Shown piece by piece: positions 19,473 through 28,955 of a stretch of 64,000 nt of DNA. The DNA comes from Sinorhizobium shofinae. GTDB lineage: Bacteria; Pseudomonadota; Alphaproteobacteria; Rhizobiales; Rhizobiaceae. Numbering within the stretch: position 1 is the first letter of the stretch; each line of letters begins with the position of its first letter. The translations under genes were made by a program, and so were the position numbers. Location of the stretch: positions 77,900 through 141,899 of the forward strand of contig MBFK01000100.1 in NCBI GenBank assembly GCA_001704765.1. The letters run 5' to 3'. Under the pieces are notes generated by a model. The model ran no database searches and had not been told where the DNA came from. It was given only the letters and a program-made list of their open reading frames with translations.

Positions 19473-20164
19473 GGCGGCTGCAGCCGCAGTGTCATCGATA
19501 GGTAGAGGGAAGTAGAAACGAACGGATTTTCTTGGGACCTGGTCAGGAGACCGGGCGTCAGAAAATGTTTCTGTTCGCCGCCCGCCCATGTTCGAGATTG
19601 ATGACGATGGAGATCGCCGTCATTGCGAGGATTGCAGTGGTAGCGGCGCTAATTCCAAGAACAATCATTGCTCATACCCGTGGGCGCATCTTCATGATGT
19701 CGCCTTGTGCCTGTGATGGTGCAGCTCGCGCGGTTCGCGCCCATTTGACCTTCGATTCGATACTGGAGGGCAAGTAGAACTGCAATTCTAAACTCTTGTG
19801 ATTAAAAACCTGTTGTCTCCTGCAGAGTAAAACAGTGCAAAACAGCGTGGAATAACGCGCTGGTTGAATTGTAGCGATTCCGATTGCGGGCCAGAAACCG
19901 TTAACCTTCAAGCAAGGAATTAACCATAAACATGGTCCAACACGTCGGAATAGGAAGTCTCAGCTTCTTCTCAAGGCATGATGCCGCACCGCCGTACCGG
20001 TTCCGGTCCGGTATGCAATCTCACCGAAGCTACTTGCGGGATGGACGATAGAGAACGCTCAGGCGCGCCGATCTCACCGACTGGGCGTGACCGGCCACAG
20101 CCCCTTCAGCGGGCCACATCTTCCCTCAGGCAAAATTCGACTACGCATCAGGCCGGGGAACAGC
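19473..20164. other. 692-nt interval before the che operon; promoter only recognised
   Basis: A 14-bp GC palindrome (19474-19487) directly follows the rhaK stop. Bases 19780-19960 are AT-richer with two TTAACC sequences. The conserved bipartite motif described separately lies at 19975-20017. A short open frame at 19532-19777 has no usable start site or recognisable product, and I do not call it a gene. Confidence 0.5.
19975..20017 (+). promoter_or_regulatory. class III-type conserved element upstream of icpA/che
   Basis: GGCATGATGCCG at 19975-19986, 10 nt, CCGG at 19997-20000, then CCGGTATGCA at 20008-20017. The same parts in the same order precede all four flagellin genes in this window. 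Confidence 0.65.
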
Positions 20165-21778
20165 GTGCAGCAGGAAGCGTCAGAACAGGCAAGGAAGGGC
20201 CAGGCGGGCAGCCTGCTCGAGCGCCTGCGCTTTGCCGGCCTCGACGAAGCAGCCTGCGCGCTTCTGCGCGACCATCGCCAGGCCCTATCGCCGCGCATCG
20301 AGCTTGCGCTGCGTGACCTTTTCCACCGGCTGCAGGCCAATCCGGACGCCGTTCGCCATTTCGACAGCGACCGCCAGCTCGACCGCCTGCACGATCTTCA
20401 ATCGTCCCATTGGAATGTGTTGACCGACGCCCGTTTCGACGGGCTCTATGCCGAGCGCGTCAAGGTGCTCGCCGACACGGAAGCCCGCATGGGACTCGAC
20501 CCGCGCTGGCAACTCGCAAGCCATGCCGTCGTGCTGGAGCATGTCGTTGTCGGCGCCATCGAGGATGCCTGGCCCAAATCCCTGCTTCCGTTCGGCAAGC
20601 CACGCAGGAACGAGCTCTGCCGTCTCGTCGCGGCTCTCGTGCGTGCCGCCTTCGTCGACAGCGAGATTGCGGTGTCGCTGCGCTTCAACGCGCTCCGCCA
20701 GCAGCATCAGCGCCAGCTCTCGGAGCAGCGCAAGGGCGACGAGACCGAGGTGACGGCGCTGTTTTCCGATTTTATGCAGGCTCTCGGCGACGGCGACCTT
20801 GGCGCTCGTCTCCCGACGGACGTGCCGGATGTCTATCGGCCGATCGTCGCCGGGCTGAATGCCGCCCTGGGACAGATCCAGGAAGCCCTGCTGTCCAACG
20901 ACAAACGCGCCGCGGTCGCCGAAAGCATGGTGGCGAGTCTTCGCAGCCGCACGGGCGAGTTTTCCGGTACGGCCAGCGACGAGGCCGAGGCACTGACCGG
21001 CCAAGTCGCAGCGCTTGGTGCGATGATCGAATGCATGCGCTCGGGCACGATCAGGATCAGCGAGGCCGAGGCCAAGGCGAGCGAGACGCGCCTGGCGGCT
21101 GAGCGCAGCGGCGAGATCGCCGGTCAGGCGATTTCCGCCATGGCGGATATTGAGGCTTCTGCGGAAAAGATCGGCCAGATCATCGGCGTGATCGACGAAA
21201 TCGCCTTCCAGACCAATCTTCTCGCCCTCAATGCCGGCATCGAGGCCGCACGCGCCGGCGAGAGCGGCCGGGGCTTCGCGGTCGTGGCCCAGGAAGTGAG
21301 AGCGCTCGCGCAGCGCTCGGGCGAGGCGGCGCGCGAGATCAAGCAGCTCGTCAACGGCACGAAGACGCAGGTCGAAGCCGGCGTCGAGATCGTCGGTCAG
21401 ACGCAGAACGCGATCAGCAGCATCGTCGACCAGGTGATCTCCATCAATGCCGCCGTCTCCGGCATCGCGCGGGAGGCGGAATCCCAGGTGAGCGATCTGG
21501 CCGCCGCGGCCTCCGAGATCGGCGGCATCTCGAAAGCGATGGGCCGAAGCGCGACGCTCGCCATTGAGACAGCGGCTTCGACCGAGGATCTCCACGGCGC
21601 CATCCTGGAGTTGGGACAGACGATCCGCCGCTTTCGTTTCGAGCGCCAGGCCGGATTGAGGGCTTCGACATTCGCCCAGCCGCCCGCGCTCCCGCCGCAA
21701 GTCGATGAGGACGAAGCAGCGATGCCGTTCAGCGATGATGCCGCCTCCGGACGGCACGTCGCCGGCTGGCGGCGCTAG
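20165..21778 (+). CDS. icpA: cytoplasmic globin-coupled chemoreceptor
   Basis: About 537 aa from a GTG at 20165; a longer reading from GTG 20087 adds 26 residues. There is no membrane span. Residues about 30-180 form a protoglobin-like helical sensor ([16 protein letters not shown], with a conserved-looking [14 protein letters not shown]). The C-terminal half is a methyl-accepting signalling domain with the hairpin tip [20 protein letters not shown] and [19 protein letters not shown]. It is the internal receptor IcpA (earlier McpE) that opens the S. meliloti che operon, feeding CheA via CheW. There is no C-terminal pentapeptide for CheR docking. Confidence 0.9.
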   Translation: MQQEASEQARKGQAGSLLERLRFAGLDEAACALLRDHRQALSPRIELALRDLFHRLQANPDAVRHFDSDRQLDRLHDLQSSHWNVLTDARFDGLYAERVKVLADTEARMGLDPRWQLASHAVVLEHVVVGAIEDAWPKSLLPFGKPRRNELCRLVAALVRAAFVDSEIAVSLRFNALRQQHQRQLSEQRKGDETEVTALFSDFMQALGDGDLGARLPTDVPDVYRPIVAGLNAALGQIQEALLSNDKRAAVAESMVASLRSRTGEFSGTASDEAEALTGQVAALGAMIECMRSGTIRISEAEAKASETRLAAERSGEIAGQAISAMADIEASAEKIGQIIGVIDEIAFQTNLLALNAGIEAARAGESGRGFAVVAQEVRALAQRSGEAAREIKQLVNGTKTQVEAGVEIVGQTQNAISSIVDQVISINAAVSGIAREAESQVSDLAAAASEIGGISKAMGRSATLAIETAASTEDLHGAILELGQTIRRFRFERQAGLRASTFAQPPALPPQVDEDEAAMPFSDDAASGRHVAGWRR

Positions 21779-21808
21779 TTTCAGGGAACAGGTCAGTCGA
21801 GGAACAGA

Positions 21809-22102
21809 ATGGCCAGCAGGAACACCGCCAAGAAATCGCTGAAGCTCGCTCCGGTTTTGGACCTGAACGAGGCGACGGCGCTGCATGAAAGGCTGCTCAC
21901 GCTCAAGGGGTCGCCGGTCGAGATCGATGCGTCCGCCGTCGAGCGGGTCGGAACGCTCTGCGCACAGGTGCTGATGGCCGGCGCAAGAAGTTGGGAAGAG
22001 GATCGGTTGTCCTTCACCTTCGCCAAGGTGTCGGACGCTTTCGTTAAAACGACACAGCTCATCGGCGTGGACATCGCGCCCCTGATGGCAAAGGAGATTT
22101 GA
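21809..22102 (+). CDS. cheS: CheS, STAS-fold accessory chemotaxis protein
   Basis: A 97-aa single STAS-like domain: VLDLNEATALHERLLTLKG, then VEIDASAVERVGTLCAQVLM, the usual strand-helix element of anti-sigma-antagonist folds. In S. meliloti the gene at this place encodes CheS, which binds CheA and speeds the drainage of phosphate through CheY1. It lies 30 nt after icpA and 3 nt before cheY1, in the same operon. Confidence 0.88.
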   Translation: MASRNTAKKSLKLAPVLDLNEATALHERLLTLKGSPVEIDASAVERVGTLCAQVLMAGARSWEEDRLSFTFAKVSDAFVKTTQLIGVDIAPLMAKEI

Positions 22103-22105
22103 GAA

Positions 22106-22471
22106 ATGAAGAAGAGAGTTCTGACTGTGGACGATTCCCGGACAATCCGGAACATGCTCCTTGTCACCCTCAACAATGCCGGCTTCGAAACGATCCAGGC
22201 AGAGGATGGCGTCGAAGGCCTCGAAGTGCTGGAGACGGCCAATCCGGACGTGATCGTCACGGACATCAACATGCCCCGCCTCGACGGCTTCGGCTTCATT
22301 GAAGGCGTGCGCAAGAACGATCGCTATCGCGCCGTGCCCATCCTGGTGCTCACCACCGAAAGCGACGCCGAGAAGAAGAACCGCGCGCGGCAGGCGGGCG
22401 CCACCGGCTGGATCGTCAAGCCGTTCGACCCGACCAAGCTGATCGACGCCATCGAGCGCGTAACGGCCTGA
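22106..22471 (+). CDS. cheY1: CheY1, phosphate-sink response regulator
   Basis: A 121-aa single receiver domain. Visible catalytic residues are the acidic pair in VDDSRT, the phospho-acceptor Asp in VIVTDINMP, Thr in LVLTTES and Lys in IVKPF. In S. meliloti CheY1 does not drive the motor; it acts as a sink for phosphate taken back from CheY2 through CheA. Tight spacing to cheS supports joint function. Confidence 0.92.
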   Translation: MKKRVLTVDDSRTIRNMLLVTLNNAGFETIQAEDGVEGLEVLETANPDVIVTDINMPRLDGFGFIEGVRKNDRYRAVPILVLTTESDAEKKNRARQAGATGWIVKPFDPTKLIDAIERVTA

Positions 22472-22490
22472 AATCCGAGGGTTGCCTCCA

Positions 22491-24773
22491 ATGGATATGA
22501 ACGAAATCAAAGAGATTTTCTTCCAGGAATGCGAGGAGCAGCTCGCGGAACTGGAGTCGGGTCTCCTGAAGCTCAATGATGGCGATCGCGATCCCGAAAC
22601 GGTCAATGCCGTCTTCCGCGCGGTCCACTCGATCAAGGGTGGCGCCGGTGCGTTCGGGCTGGATGACCTCGTCTCGTTCGCGCATGTGTTCGAGACGACA
22701 CTCGATTGCGTTCGATCCAACCGGCTTGAACCCAATCAGGACGTCCTGAAGGTTATGCTGAAATCGGCGGATGTGCTCGCCGATCTCACCAATGCCGCCC
22801 GGGACGGCGGCAGTGTCGACGAGGCACGCAGCCGGCAGCTGATCAAGGAACTCGAGGCCCTGGCCAATGGAGAATTGCCGCAGGCAGCCGCTGCCGAGCC
22901 GGTCGCAAAGTCAACGCCGACCGCCGCGCCGGTACCGGCGGTCAACGAGGAAGGCTTCCAGCCCGTTGCCTTCTCGTTCGACGACTTCGAGGCGAGCGAG
23001 CCCCCGGCGATCGTGCCGTCTACCTTTGAGATCCTCTTCCGGCCGAAGTCTGAACTCTATGCCAAGGGCAATGACGCGACGCTGCTCTTGCGCGATCTCT
23101 CGCGCCTCGGCGAGATGAGCATCCATTGCGACATGGACGAACTGCCGGCGCTCGGCAGCATGAATCCGGAGGCGGCCTATTTCGCCTGGAAGATTTCGCT
23201 GAAGACCGACAAGGGCGAAGAGGCGATCCGCTCCGTGTTCGAGTTCGCCGAATGGGATTGCGAGCTCGATGTGACGCTGGCAGGCGGCGATCACGCCGGC
23301 GCGGGCGAGGAACTGCCGATGCAGCCCGTTCCTTTCGACCTCTCGCTGCTCGACGAAGAAGTGCCGGCCTCGACGGGTGCGGCCGAGGATGATGAGCAGC
23401 TTGCTGCCCAGCAGCGCGAGGCCCGCGACAACGCCGTCTCGGCTGCGGCGACCGCGAGCAACGTCCTGCAGATGGCCCAGACCGCACGCGCGTCCGCCGA
23501 GAGCACCAAGTGTGTGGCGCCTGCATCTGCGGCACAGGCCGCTGCACAGCAGGCTGCCTCCGCCGCCACCCCGACAATCCGCGTCGACCTCGATCGCGTC
23601 GATCGTCTGATCAACCTGGTCGGTGAGCTCGTCATCAACCAGGCAATGCTGTCGCAGAGCGTCATCGAGAACGACACGAACGGCACCTCGTCGATCAATA
23701 TGGGACTTGAGGAGCTGCAGCAGCTCACGCGCGAGATCCAGGACAGCGTCATGGCGATCCGCGCGCAGCCGGTGAAGCCGGTCTTCCAACGCATGTCGCG
23801 TATCGTGCGCGAAATCGCCGACATGACCGGCAAGTCGGTGCGCCTCGTCACCGAGGGCGAGAACACGGAAGTCGACAAGACCGTCATCGACAAGCTTGCC
23901 GGGCCGCTCACCCACATGATCCGCAATGCGGTCGACCATGGCCTCGAAACGCCGGAAAAGCGCGTCGCCGCCGGCAAGAACCCGGAAGGCACGGTACGGC
24001 TGACCGCGAAACACCGTTCCGGCCGCATCGTCATCGAACTTGCCGACGACGGCGCCGGCATCAACCGCGAGAAGGTCCGGCAAAAGGCGATCGACAACGA
24101 TCTGATCGCCGCGGATGCAAATCTCTCGGACGAGGAAATCGACAACCTGATCTTCCATGCGGGTTTTTCGACCGCCGACAAGATCTCCGACATTTCCGGT
24201 CGCGGCGTCGGCATGGACGTCGTCAAGCGCTCGATCCAGGCGCTCGGTGGCCGTATCAACATCTCGTCGAAGCCAGGGCAGGGCTCCGTCTTCACGATGA
24301 GCCTGCCGCTGACGCTCGCCGTCCTTGACGGCATGGTGGTGACGGTTGCCAACCAGACGCTTGTCGTGCCGCTGACGGCGATCGTCGAAACGCTTCAGCC
24401 GGAGGCCTCCGCGATCCACAGCTTCGGCGCCTCCCAGCGCCTGATCTCGATCCGCAACTCCTTCTGCCCGCTGGTCGATGTCGGCCGCATCCTGAACTTC
24501 CGCGCCGTCCAGGCCAATCCGGTCGAAGGCGTGGCGCTCCTCGTCGAGTCCGAAGGCGGTGGCCAGCGCGCATTGATGGTCGATGCCATCCAGGGCCAGC
24601 GCCAGGTGGTGATCAAGAGCCTCGAGGCGAACTACACCCATGTTCCGGGCATTGCGGCGGCGACCATTCTCGGCGACGGGCGCGTGGCGCTCATCCTCGA
24701 TGTCGATGCGATCGTCGCCGCCTCGCGCGGCCAATCCCTGAAACCTGAAATGTCTCTTGCTGCAGCCGGATAA
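22491..24773 (+). CDS. cheA: CheA, chemotaxis histidine kinase
   Basis: A 760-aa protein from the ATG at 22491. Domains in order: HPt with phosphorylated His46 in [12 protein letters not shown]; an unusual Ala/Pro-rich linker with a response-regulator-binding P2 region (about 175-275); a second Ala-rich linker; dimerisation ([23 protein letters not shown]); HATPase with N-box [12 protein letters not shown] and the G boxes DDGAGIN and GRGVGMDVV; and a CheW-like domain. It phosphorylates CheY1, CheY2 and CheB. Confidence 0.95.
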   Translation: MDMNEIKEIFFQECEEQLAELESGLLKLNDGDRDPETVNAVFRAVHSIKGGAGAFGLDDLVSFAHVFETTLDCVRSNRLEPNQDVLKVMLKSADVLADLTNAARDGGSVDEARSRQLIKELEALANGELPQAAAAEPVAKSTPTAAPVPAVNEEGFQPVAFSFDDFEASEPPAIVPSTFEILFRPKSELYAKGNDATLLLRDLSRLGEMSIHCDMDELPALGSMNPEAAYFAWKISLKTDKGEEAIRSVFEFAEWDCELDVTLAGGDHAGAGEELPMQPVPFDLSLLDEEVPASTGAAEDDEQLAAQQREARDNAVSAAATASNVLQMAQTARASAESTKCVAPASAAQAAAQQAASAATPTIRVDLDRVDRLINLVGELVINQAMLSQSVIENDTNGTSSINMGLEELQQLTREIQDSVMAIRAQPVKPVFQRMSRIVREIADMTGKSVRLVTEGENTEVDKTVIDKLAGPLTHMIRNAVDHGLETPEKRVAAGKNPEGTVRLTAKHRSGRIVIELADDGAGINREKVRQKAIDNDLIAADANLSDEEIDNLIFHAGFSTADKISDISGRGVGMDVVKRSIQALGGRINISSKPGQGSVFTMSLPLTLAVLDGMVVTVANQTLVVPLTAIVETLQPEASAIHSFGASQRLISIRNSFCPLVDVGRILNFRAVQANPVEGVALLVESEGGGQRALMVDAIQGQRQVVIKSLEANYTHVPGIAAATILGDGRVALILDVDAIVAASRGQSLKPEMSLAAAG

Positions 24774-24778
24774 TACCT

Positions 24779-25246
24779 ATGACCTATGCCGCAAAAAATC
24801 TGACGACTGGCGGACGGGAGCTGATCGCTTTCCGCGTCGGCGGCCAGGAATTCTGCGTCAACATCATGTCGGTCCGCGAAATTCGCGGCTGGACGCCTGC
24901 GACCGCGATGCCGCACGCGCCGAACTATATGCTCGGCGTCATCAACCTGCGCGGCGCGGTGCTACCGATCATCGACTTTTCGGCGCGCCTCGGCATGAAG
25001 CCGGCCGAGCCGACGGTTCGCCACGTGATCATCGTTGCCCAGGTGAAGAGCCAGGTGGTCGGGCTTCTGGTCGATGCCGTCTCCGACATCCTGACCGTCT
25101 CGGATGCCGACATCCAGCCGACCCCGGATATTGCGTCGGACTTCGAAAGGAGCTTTGCGCGTGGCGTCCTGGCGATCGAGGGGCGGATGATCTGCCTCGT
25201 CGAACTCGATTCGGTCTTCCCGCACGAGGAAAGGGAAGCAGCATGA
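24779..25246 (+). CDS. cheW: CheW, receptor-kinase coupling protein
   Basis: A 155-aa CheW domain: [42 protein letters not shown] and [23 protein letters not shown]. It joins receptors such as IcpA to CheA. The stop overlaps the cheR start (GCATGAG). Confidence 0.94.
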   Translation: MTYAAKNLTTGGRELIAFRVGGQEFCVNIMSVREIRGWTPATAMPHAPNYMLGVINLRGAVLPIIDFSARLGMKPAEPTVRHVIIVAQVKSQVVGLLVDAVSDILTVSDADIQPTPDIASDFERSFARGVLAIEGRMICLVELDSVFPHEEREAA

Positions 25247-26151
25247 GGGCCCAGGCCACTTTCGCGCAGAAACTGTCGCCGGACGAATGCCTTGCGGCCG
25301 GCGAATATCCGCTGACGCGTCGCGACCTTACCGACATCGCGGCGATGATCTATGCGGATGCCGGCATCTATCTGAATGAATCGAAGGCGTCGCTGGTCTA
25401 CTCGCGGCTGTCGAAACACATCCGCAATCTCGGGCTCAAAGGCTTCCGCGACTATTGCCAGCTCGTCGCCTCGCCGGCCGGCGCTGCAGCGCGCCGCGAC
25501 ATGCTCTCGCACCTGACGACCAACTTCACCCGCTTCTTTCGCGAGAACCATCATTTCGAGCATCTGAAGACGGACGTCCTGCCGGGCCTGATCGCCCGGG
25601 CGAAGAACGGCGGTCGGGTCCGGATCTGGTCGGCCGCCTGTTCGGATGGGCAGGAGCCCTATTCGATCGCCCTGACGGTGCTGTCGCTGCTTCCGAATGC
25701 TGCCGACTATGACTTCCGGATTCTCGCAACCGACATCGATCCGAAGATTCTCGCGCTCGCCCGGGCCGGCGCCTATGACGCGACGGCGCTCGAAACGGTA
25801 AGCCCCGCGATGCGCAAGCAATGGTTCCGTGAGGTCGAGATCGGCGGTCGTGGCAAGTGGCAGATCGATGACCGCGTCAAGCGGCTGATCACTTTCAACG
25901 AGCTCAACCTCATGGCGCAATGGCCGCTCAAGGGGCCTTTCGACGTGATCTTCTGCCGCAACGTGGTGATCTACTTCGACGAGCCGACACAGATGAAGAT
26001 CTGGTCGCGATTCGCGGGCGTGCTCGATACGGGCGGACATCTTTATATCGGCCATTCGGAGCGCGTCTCGGGGGACGCCAAGGCGATCTTCGACAATATC
26101 GGCGTCACCACCTATCGCCATACCGGGAGATTTCATGGAGGTCGGGCATGA
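25243..26151 (+). CDS. cheR: CheR, receptor methyltransferase
   Basis: A 302-aa protein starting at the ATG that overlaps the cheW stop. The N-terminal helical domain ([21 protein letters not shown]) and [13 protein letters not shown] precede the Rossmann methyltransferase domain: [18 protein letters not shown] (AdoMet loop) and [14 protein letters not shown]. It methylates glutamates of chemoreceptors. In S. meliloti CheR also binds CheT. Confidence 0.94.
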   Translation: MRAQATFAQKLSPDECLAAGEYPLTRRDLTDIAAMIYADAGIYLNESKASLVYSRLSKHIRNLGLKGFRDYCQLVASPAGAAARRDMLSHLTTNFTRFFRENHHFEHLKTDVLPGLIARAKNGGRVRIWSAACSDGQEPYSIALTVLSLLPNAADYDFRILATDIDPKILALARAGAYDATALETVSPAMRKQWFREVEIGGRGKWQIDDRVKRLITFNELNLMAQWPLKGPFDVIFCRNVVIYFDEPTQMKIWSRFAGVLDTGGHLYIGHSERVSGDAKAIFDNIGVTTYRHTGRFHGGRA

Positions 26152-27200
26152 ACGCGCCCGCCCGTGTTCTCGTCGTCGACGACTCGCCCACGATGCGCGG
26201 CCTGATCTCGGCCGTGCTCAATGCCGATCCGGAGGTAAAGGTCGTCGGTCAGGCGGCCGATGCGCTCGAGGCGCGCCAAGCGATCAAGCAGCTCGATCCC
26301 GATGTCGTCACCCTCGACATCGAGATGCCGAACATGAACGGCCTCGAGTTCCTCGACAAGATCATGCGCCTCAGGCCTATGCCGGTCATCATGGTATCGA
26401 CGCTTACCCACAAGGGCGCCGAAGCGACGATCGCCGCCCTCGAAATCGGTGCCTTCGATTGTGTCGGCAAGCCGCATCCCGGCGATCCGAATCCGTTCGG
26501 AGGCCTGGTCGAGAAGGTCAAGGCGGCCGCGCGCTCGCAGCGCAAATCGATGATCACCAGCAACCGGGTGGCATCCACGCCGGCCGTGAGCACCGTTTCC
26601 GAGTACAGGGCGGGCCGCAAGATCATCGCGATCGGCGCCTCGACCGGCGGTGTGGAGGCCCTTATTTCGGTCCTGCAAAAGTTCCCGGCGAATTGCCCGC
26701 CGACGGTGATCACCCAGCACATGCCACACACCTTCACCAAGAGCTTTTCCGAACGGCTGAACCGGCTCTGCGCGCCGACCGTCCAGGAGGCGACCGACGG
26801 CGCCCGGCTCGAAGTCGGCAAGGTCTATCTGGCGCCCGGCGGTGACCGGCACCTTCAGGTCGCCAATGCCTCTGCGCCGTACTGCAGGCTGATTGACCGG
26901 GAGCCCGTCAACGGGCATCGCCCTTCGGTCGACGTCCTGTTCGATTCGGTCGCCGAACTGGCGGGGCGCAATGCAATCGGTGTGATATTGACCGGCATGG
27001 GGCGCGACGGCGCGGCCGGTCTCCTCAAGATGCGGCACGCCGGGGCGCGCACCTTCGGACAAAACGAAAAGACGTGTGTCGTCTACGGAATGCCCAGAGT
27101 GGCCCATGAATTGGGTGCTGTCGAAACGCAGCTCCCCCTCGGATCGATCGGGGAGGAGATATTGAAGGCGGCAGCCGCCCGGAAGGAAGGAAGCGAATAA
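26148..27200 (+). CDS. cheB: CheB, receptor methylesterase
   Basis: A 350-aa protein; the ATG overlaps the cheR stop. N-terminal receiver with acidic pair VVDDSPT and phospho-acceptor in [14 protein letters not shown]-terminal methylesterase with Ser in [11 protein letters not shown], His in QHMPHTFT and Asp in GMGRDGAAG. Phosphorylation by CheA activates demethylation of receptors for adaptation. Confidence 0.95.
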   Translation: MNAPARVLVVDDSPTMRGLISAVLNADPEVKVVGQAADALEARQAIKQLDPDVVTLDIEMPNMNGLEFLDKIMRLRPMPVIMVSTLTHKGAEATIAALEIGAFDCVGKPHPGDPNPFGGLVEKVKAAARSQRKSMITSNRVASTPAVSTVSEYRAGRKIIAIGASTGGVEALISVLQKFPANCPPTVITQHMPHTFTKSFSERLNRLCAPTVQEATDGARLEVGKVYLAPGGDRHLQVANASAPYCRLIDREPVNGHRPSVDVLFDSVAELAGRNAIGVILTGMGRDGAAGLLKMRHAGARTFGQNEKTCVVYGMPRVAHELGAVETQLPLGSIGEEILKAAAARKEGSE

Positions 27201-27589
27201 TGTCCATCGCCGAAAAGATAAAAGTTCTGATCGTCGACGATCAGGTCACGAGCCGCCTGCTGCTGGGTGACGCCCTGCAGCAACTCGGCTTCAAGCAGAT
27301 CACTGCCGCCGGCGACGGGGAACAGGGCATGAAGATCATGGCTCAAAACCCCCACCACCTGGTCATCTCGGATTTCAACATGCCGAAGATGGACGGTCTC
27401 GGGTTGCTGCAGGCGGTTCGCTCGAACCCGAACACCAAGAAGGCGGCCTTCATCATCCTGACCGCGCAGGGCGACCGGGCGTTGGTCCAGAAGGCCGCCG
27501 CGCTCGGTGCCAACAACGTTCTCGCCAAGCCGTTCACGATCGAGAAGATGAAGGCAGCGATCGAGGCCGTATTCGGGGCACTGAAATGA
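27200..27589 (+). CDS. cheY2: CheY2, motor-controlling response regulator
   Basis: A 129-aa single receiver domain: acidic pair in IVDDQVT, acceptor in [13 protein letters not shown], Thr in IILTAQG, Lys in LAKPF. In S. meliloti the second CheY is the one that slows the unidirectional flagellar motor. Its ATG shares its first base with the cheB stop. Confidence 0.93.
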   Translation: MSIAEKIKVLIVDDQVTSRLLLGDALQQLGFKQITAAGDGEQGMKIMAQNPHHLVISDFNMPKMDGLGLLQAVRSNPNTKKAAFIILTAQGDRALVQKAAALGANNVLAKPFTIEKMKAAIEAVFGALK

Positions 27590-28140
27590 TGCTGGAGGCT
27601 GCCGGCAGGCGTGTGCATGTCATCCAGGGCGAGTTCAAGGTCGTCAACGATCCGGATATCGTTCTTTCGACCATTCTCGGTTCCTGCGTGGCCGCCTGCA
27701 TGCGCGACCCGGTGGCGGGTGTCGGCGGCATGAACCACTTCCTGCTGCCTGGCTCGGCGACGTCGCCGGCATCGGCCGGTGATGCGACGCGCTACGGCGT
27801 GCATCTCATGGAACTGCTCATTAACGGCCTCCTGAAGCAGGGCGCGCGCCGCGATCGCCTCGAGGCGAAGATTTTCGGCGGAGCCAAGACGATTGCGCGT
27901 TTCTCCAATGTAGGCGAGCAGAACGCTGCCTTCGCGCGTCAGTTCCTGCTTGACGAAGGCATCCGCATCGTCGGCGAAAGCACTGGCGGAGAACATGGCC
28001 GCAAACTGGAATACTGGCCCGTGACAGGCCGCGCCCGCCAATATGCGCTGACGGGTGTGGAAGCTCAGCGTGCGCTCCATCAGGACCAGCGGCCCGCGCC
28101 CGCGCCGAAGCCGGCCGAAAGCTCCATCGAATTCTTCTGA
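27586..28140 (+). CDS. cheD: CheD, receptor deamidase
   Basis: A 184-aa protein with the CheD catalytic Cys and His in [14 protein letters not shown] and [10 protein letters not shown], followed by [11 protein letters not shown]. It deamidates receptor glutamines and so tunes adaptation. The start overlaps the cheY2 stop by 4 nt. Confidence 0.94.
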   Translation: MMLEAAGRRVHVIQGEFKVVNDPDIVLSTILGSCVAACMRDPVAGVGGMNHFLLPGSATSPASAGDATRYGVHLMELLINGLLKQGARRDRLEAKIFGGAKTIARFSNVGEQNAAFARQFLLDEGIRIVGESTGGEHGRKLEYWPVTGRARQYALTGVEAQRALHQDQRPAPAPKPAESSIEFF

Positions 28141-28208
28141 TCGCACCACCCGACGAGCCGGCCAGCAAGAGCGCCGGAGGTCCCTTTCAAGACCACGTGA
28201 GTTAAACG

Positions 28209-28598
28209 ATGCAGACCGACCACCAGAGCTACATGCCTGACGCGGAAGAATCGCTGCCGGAAGTGCTGATGCGCATAGTCACGGAGCTCCATGACGTCGC
28301 CTATCTCATCGAGCGCATCGAGCCGCAGCTCTGGAGCGGCCACGGATCCGCGACCGATCCGGCCGATAAGATGATGGTCCTCCAGGGCGTCGATCTTGCG
28401 GTCCAGAAGACCCGGGGGCTTGCCGAATTCATTGACACGATCACTGCATCGATCCCCGACACGTGCCTCGTGGATATCTCGACGGCCGTGAATCTGATCA
28501 AGCTTGCCGACATGAAGAAGGCGCTCGGCAGCGGCCTGTTGCGCCACGGGCACTCGCAGCCGCTCACGAAGGCCTCGGGCGATTTCGAGGCTTTCTGA
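28209..28598 (+). CDS. cheT: CheT, CheY1 phosphatase-type chemotaxis protein
   Basis: A 129-aa all-helical protein in the place of S. meliloti cheT, last gene of the che operon. A helix contains D-L-A-V-Q (in GVDLAVQKTRG), which fits the DXXXQ phosphatase motif reported for CheT, a functional analogue of CheZ that dephosphorylates CheY1 and binds CheR. The gene lies 68 nt after cheD. Confidence 0.85.
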   Translation: MQTDHQSYMPDAEESLPEVLMRIVTELHDVAYLIERIEPQLWSGHGSATDPADKMMVLQGVDLAVQKTRGLAEFIDTITASIPDTCLVDISTAVNLIKLADMKKALGSGLLRHGHSQPLTKASGDFEAF

Positions 28599-28602
28599 CC
28601 CT

Positions 28603-28742
28603 AGCGGGATCAGGAAAAGTGCGAAGCGGTTTTCCGCCCGGATCCGGCGCCCCCGAAACAAGCGGGATCAGGAAGAGTGCGAAGCGGTGTTCCGCCCGGA
28701 TCCGGCGCCTCGAAACAATCGGGATCTGGAAAAGTGCGAAGG
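28603..28742 (+). repeat. tandem ~58-bp rhizobial intergenic repeat, 2.4 copies
   Basis: Copy 1 is 28603-28660, copy 2 28661-28717 and a truncated copy 3 28718-28742. Each starts with GGGATCAGGAAAAGTGCGAA or a near match, and full copies continue through a GCGGTTTTCCGCC-type palindrome to GATCCGGCGC. This sequence type is common between genes in Sinorhizobium. It fills much of the 357-nt gap between cheT and fliF (28599-28955), where I see no gene. Confidence 0.75.
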
Positions 28743-28955
28743 CATTCCCGCGATGCGTCCGTCAGCTGTGGCGCGGGCCGACAAAACATCCCGCTTCGAC
28801 ATTCGTCAAGTTCGCGCAAGTTTCGCCACCTAGCTTCGCTTCCGGGGCTGGTAGATTCGCGCATATCGATACCTGGCTTACCAGAATGTTGGATCTTCGC
28901 ATGACGCCGTCGAGTACCGGCAAGGGCGCCATGCGATACTGGGTGCGGAAACAGA

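Noticed and set aside
19532..19777. An 81-codon frame after rhaK
   Set aside because: No ribosome-binding site, odd composition and no recognisable family.
20285..22735. A very long open frame on the minus strand (over 800 codons) across icpA, cheS and cheY1
   Set aside because: It is an antisense product of the high-GC codon bias of clearly coding genes on the plus strand; composition is low-complexity (Arg/Gly/His/Asp-rich) with no domain.
22911..24734. A 600-codon minus-strand frame across cheA
   Set aside because: Same antisense effect; cheA itself has all catalytic motifs.
28603..28742. Tandem repeats considered as a CRISPR array
   Set aside because: Copies abut with no unique spacers of constant length and there are no cas genes.
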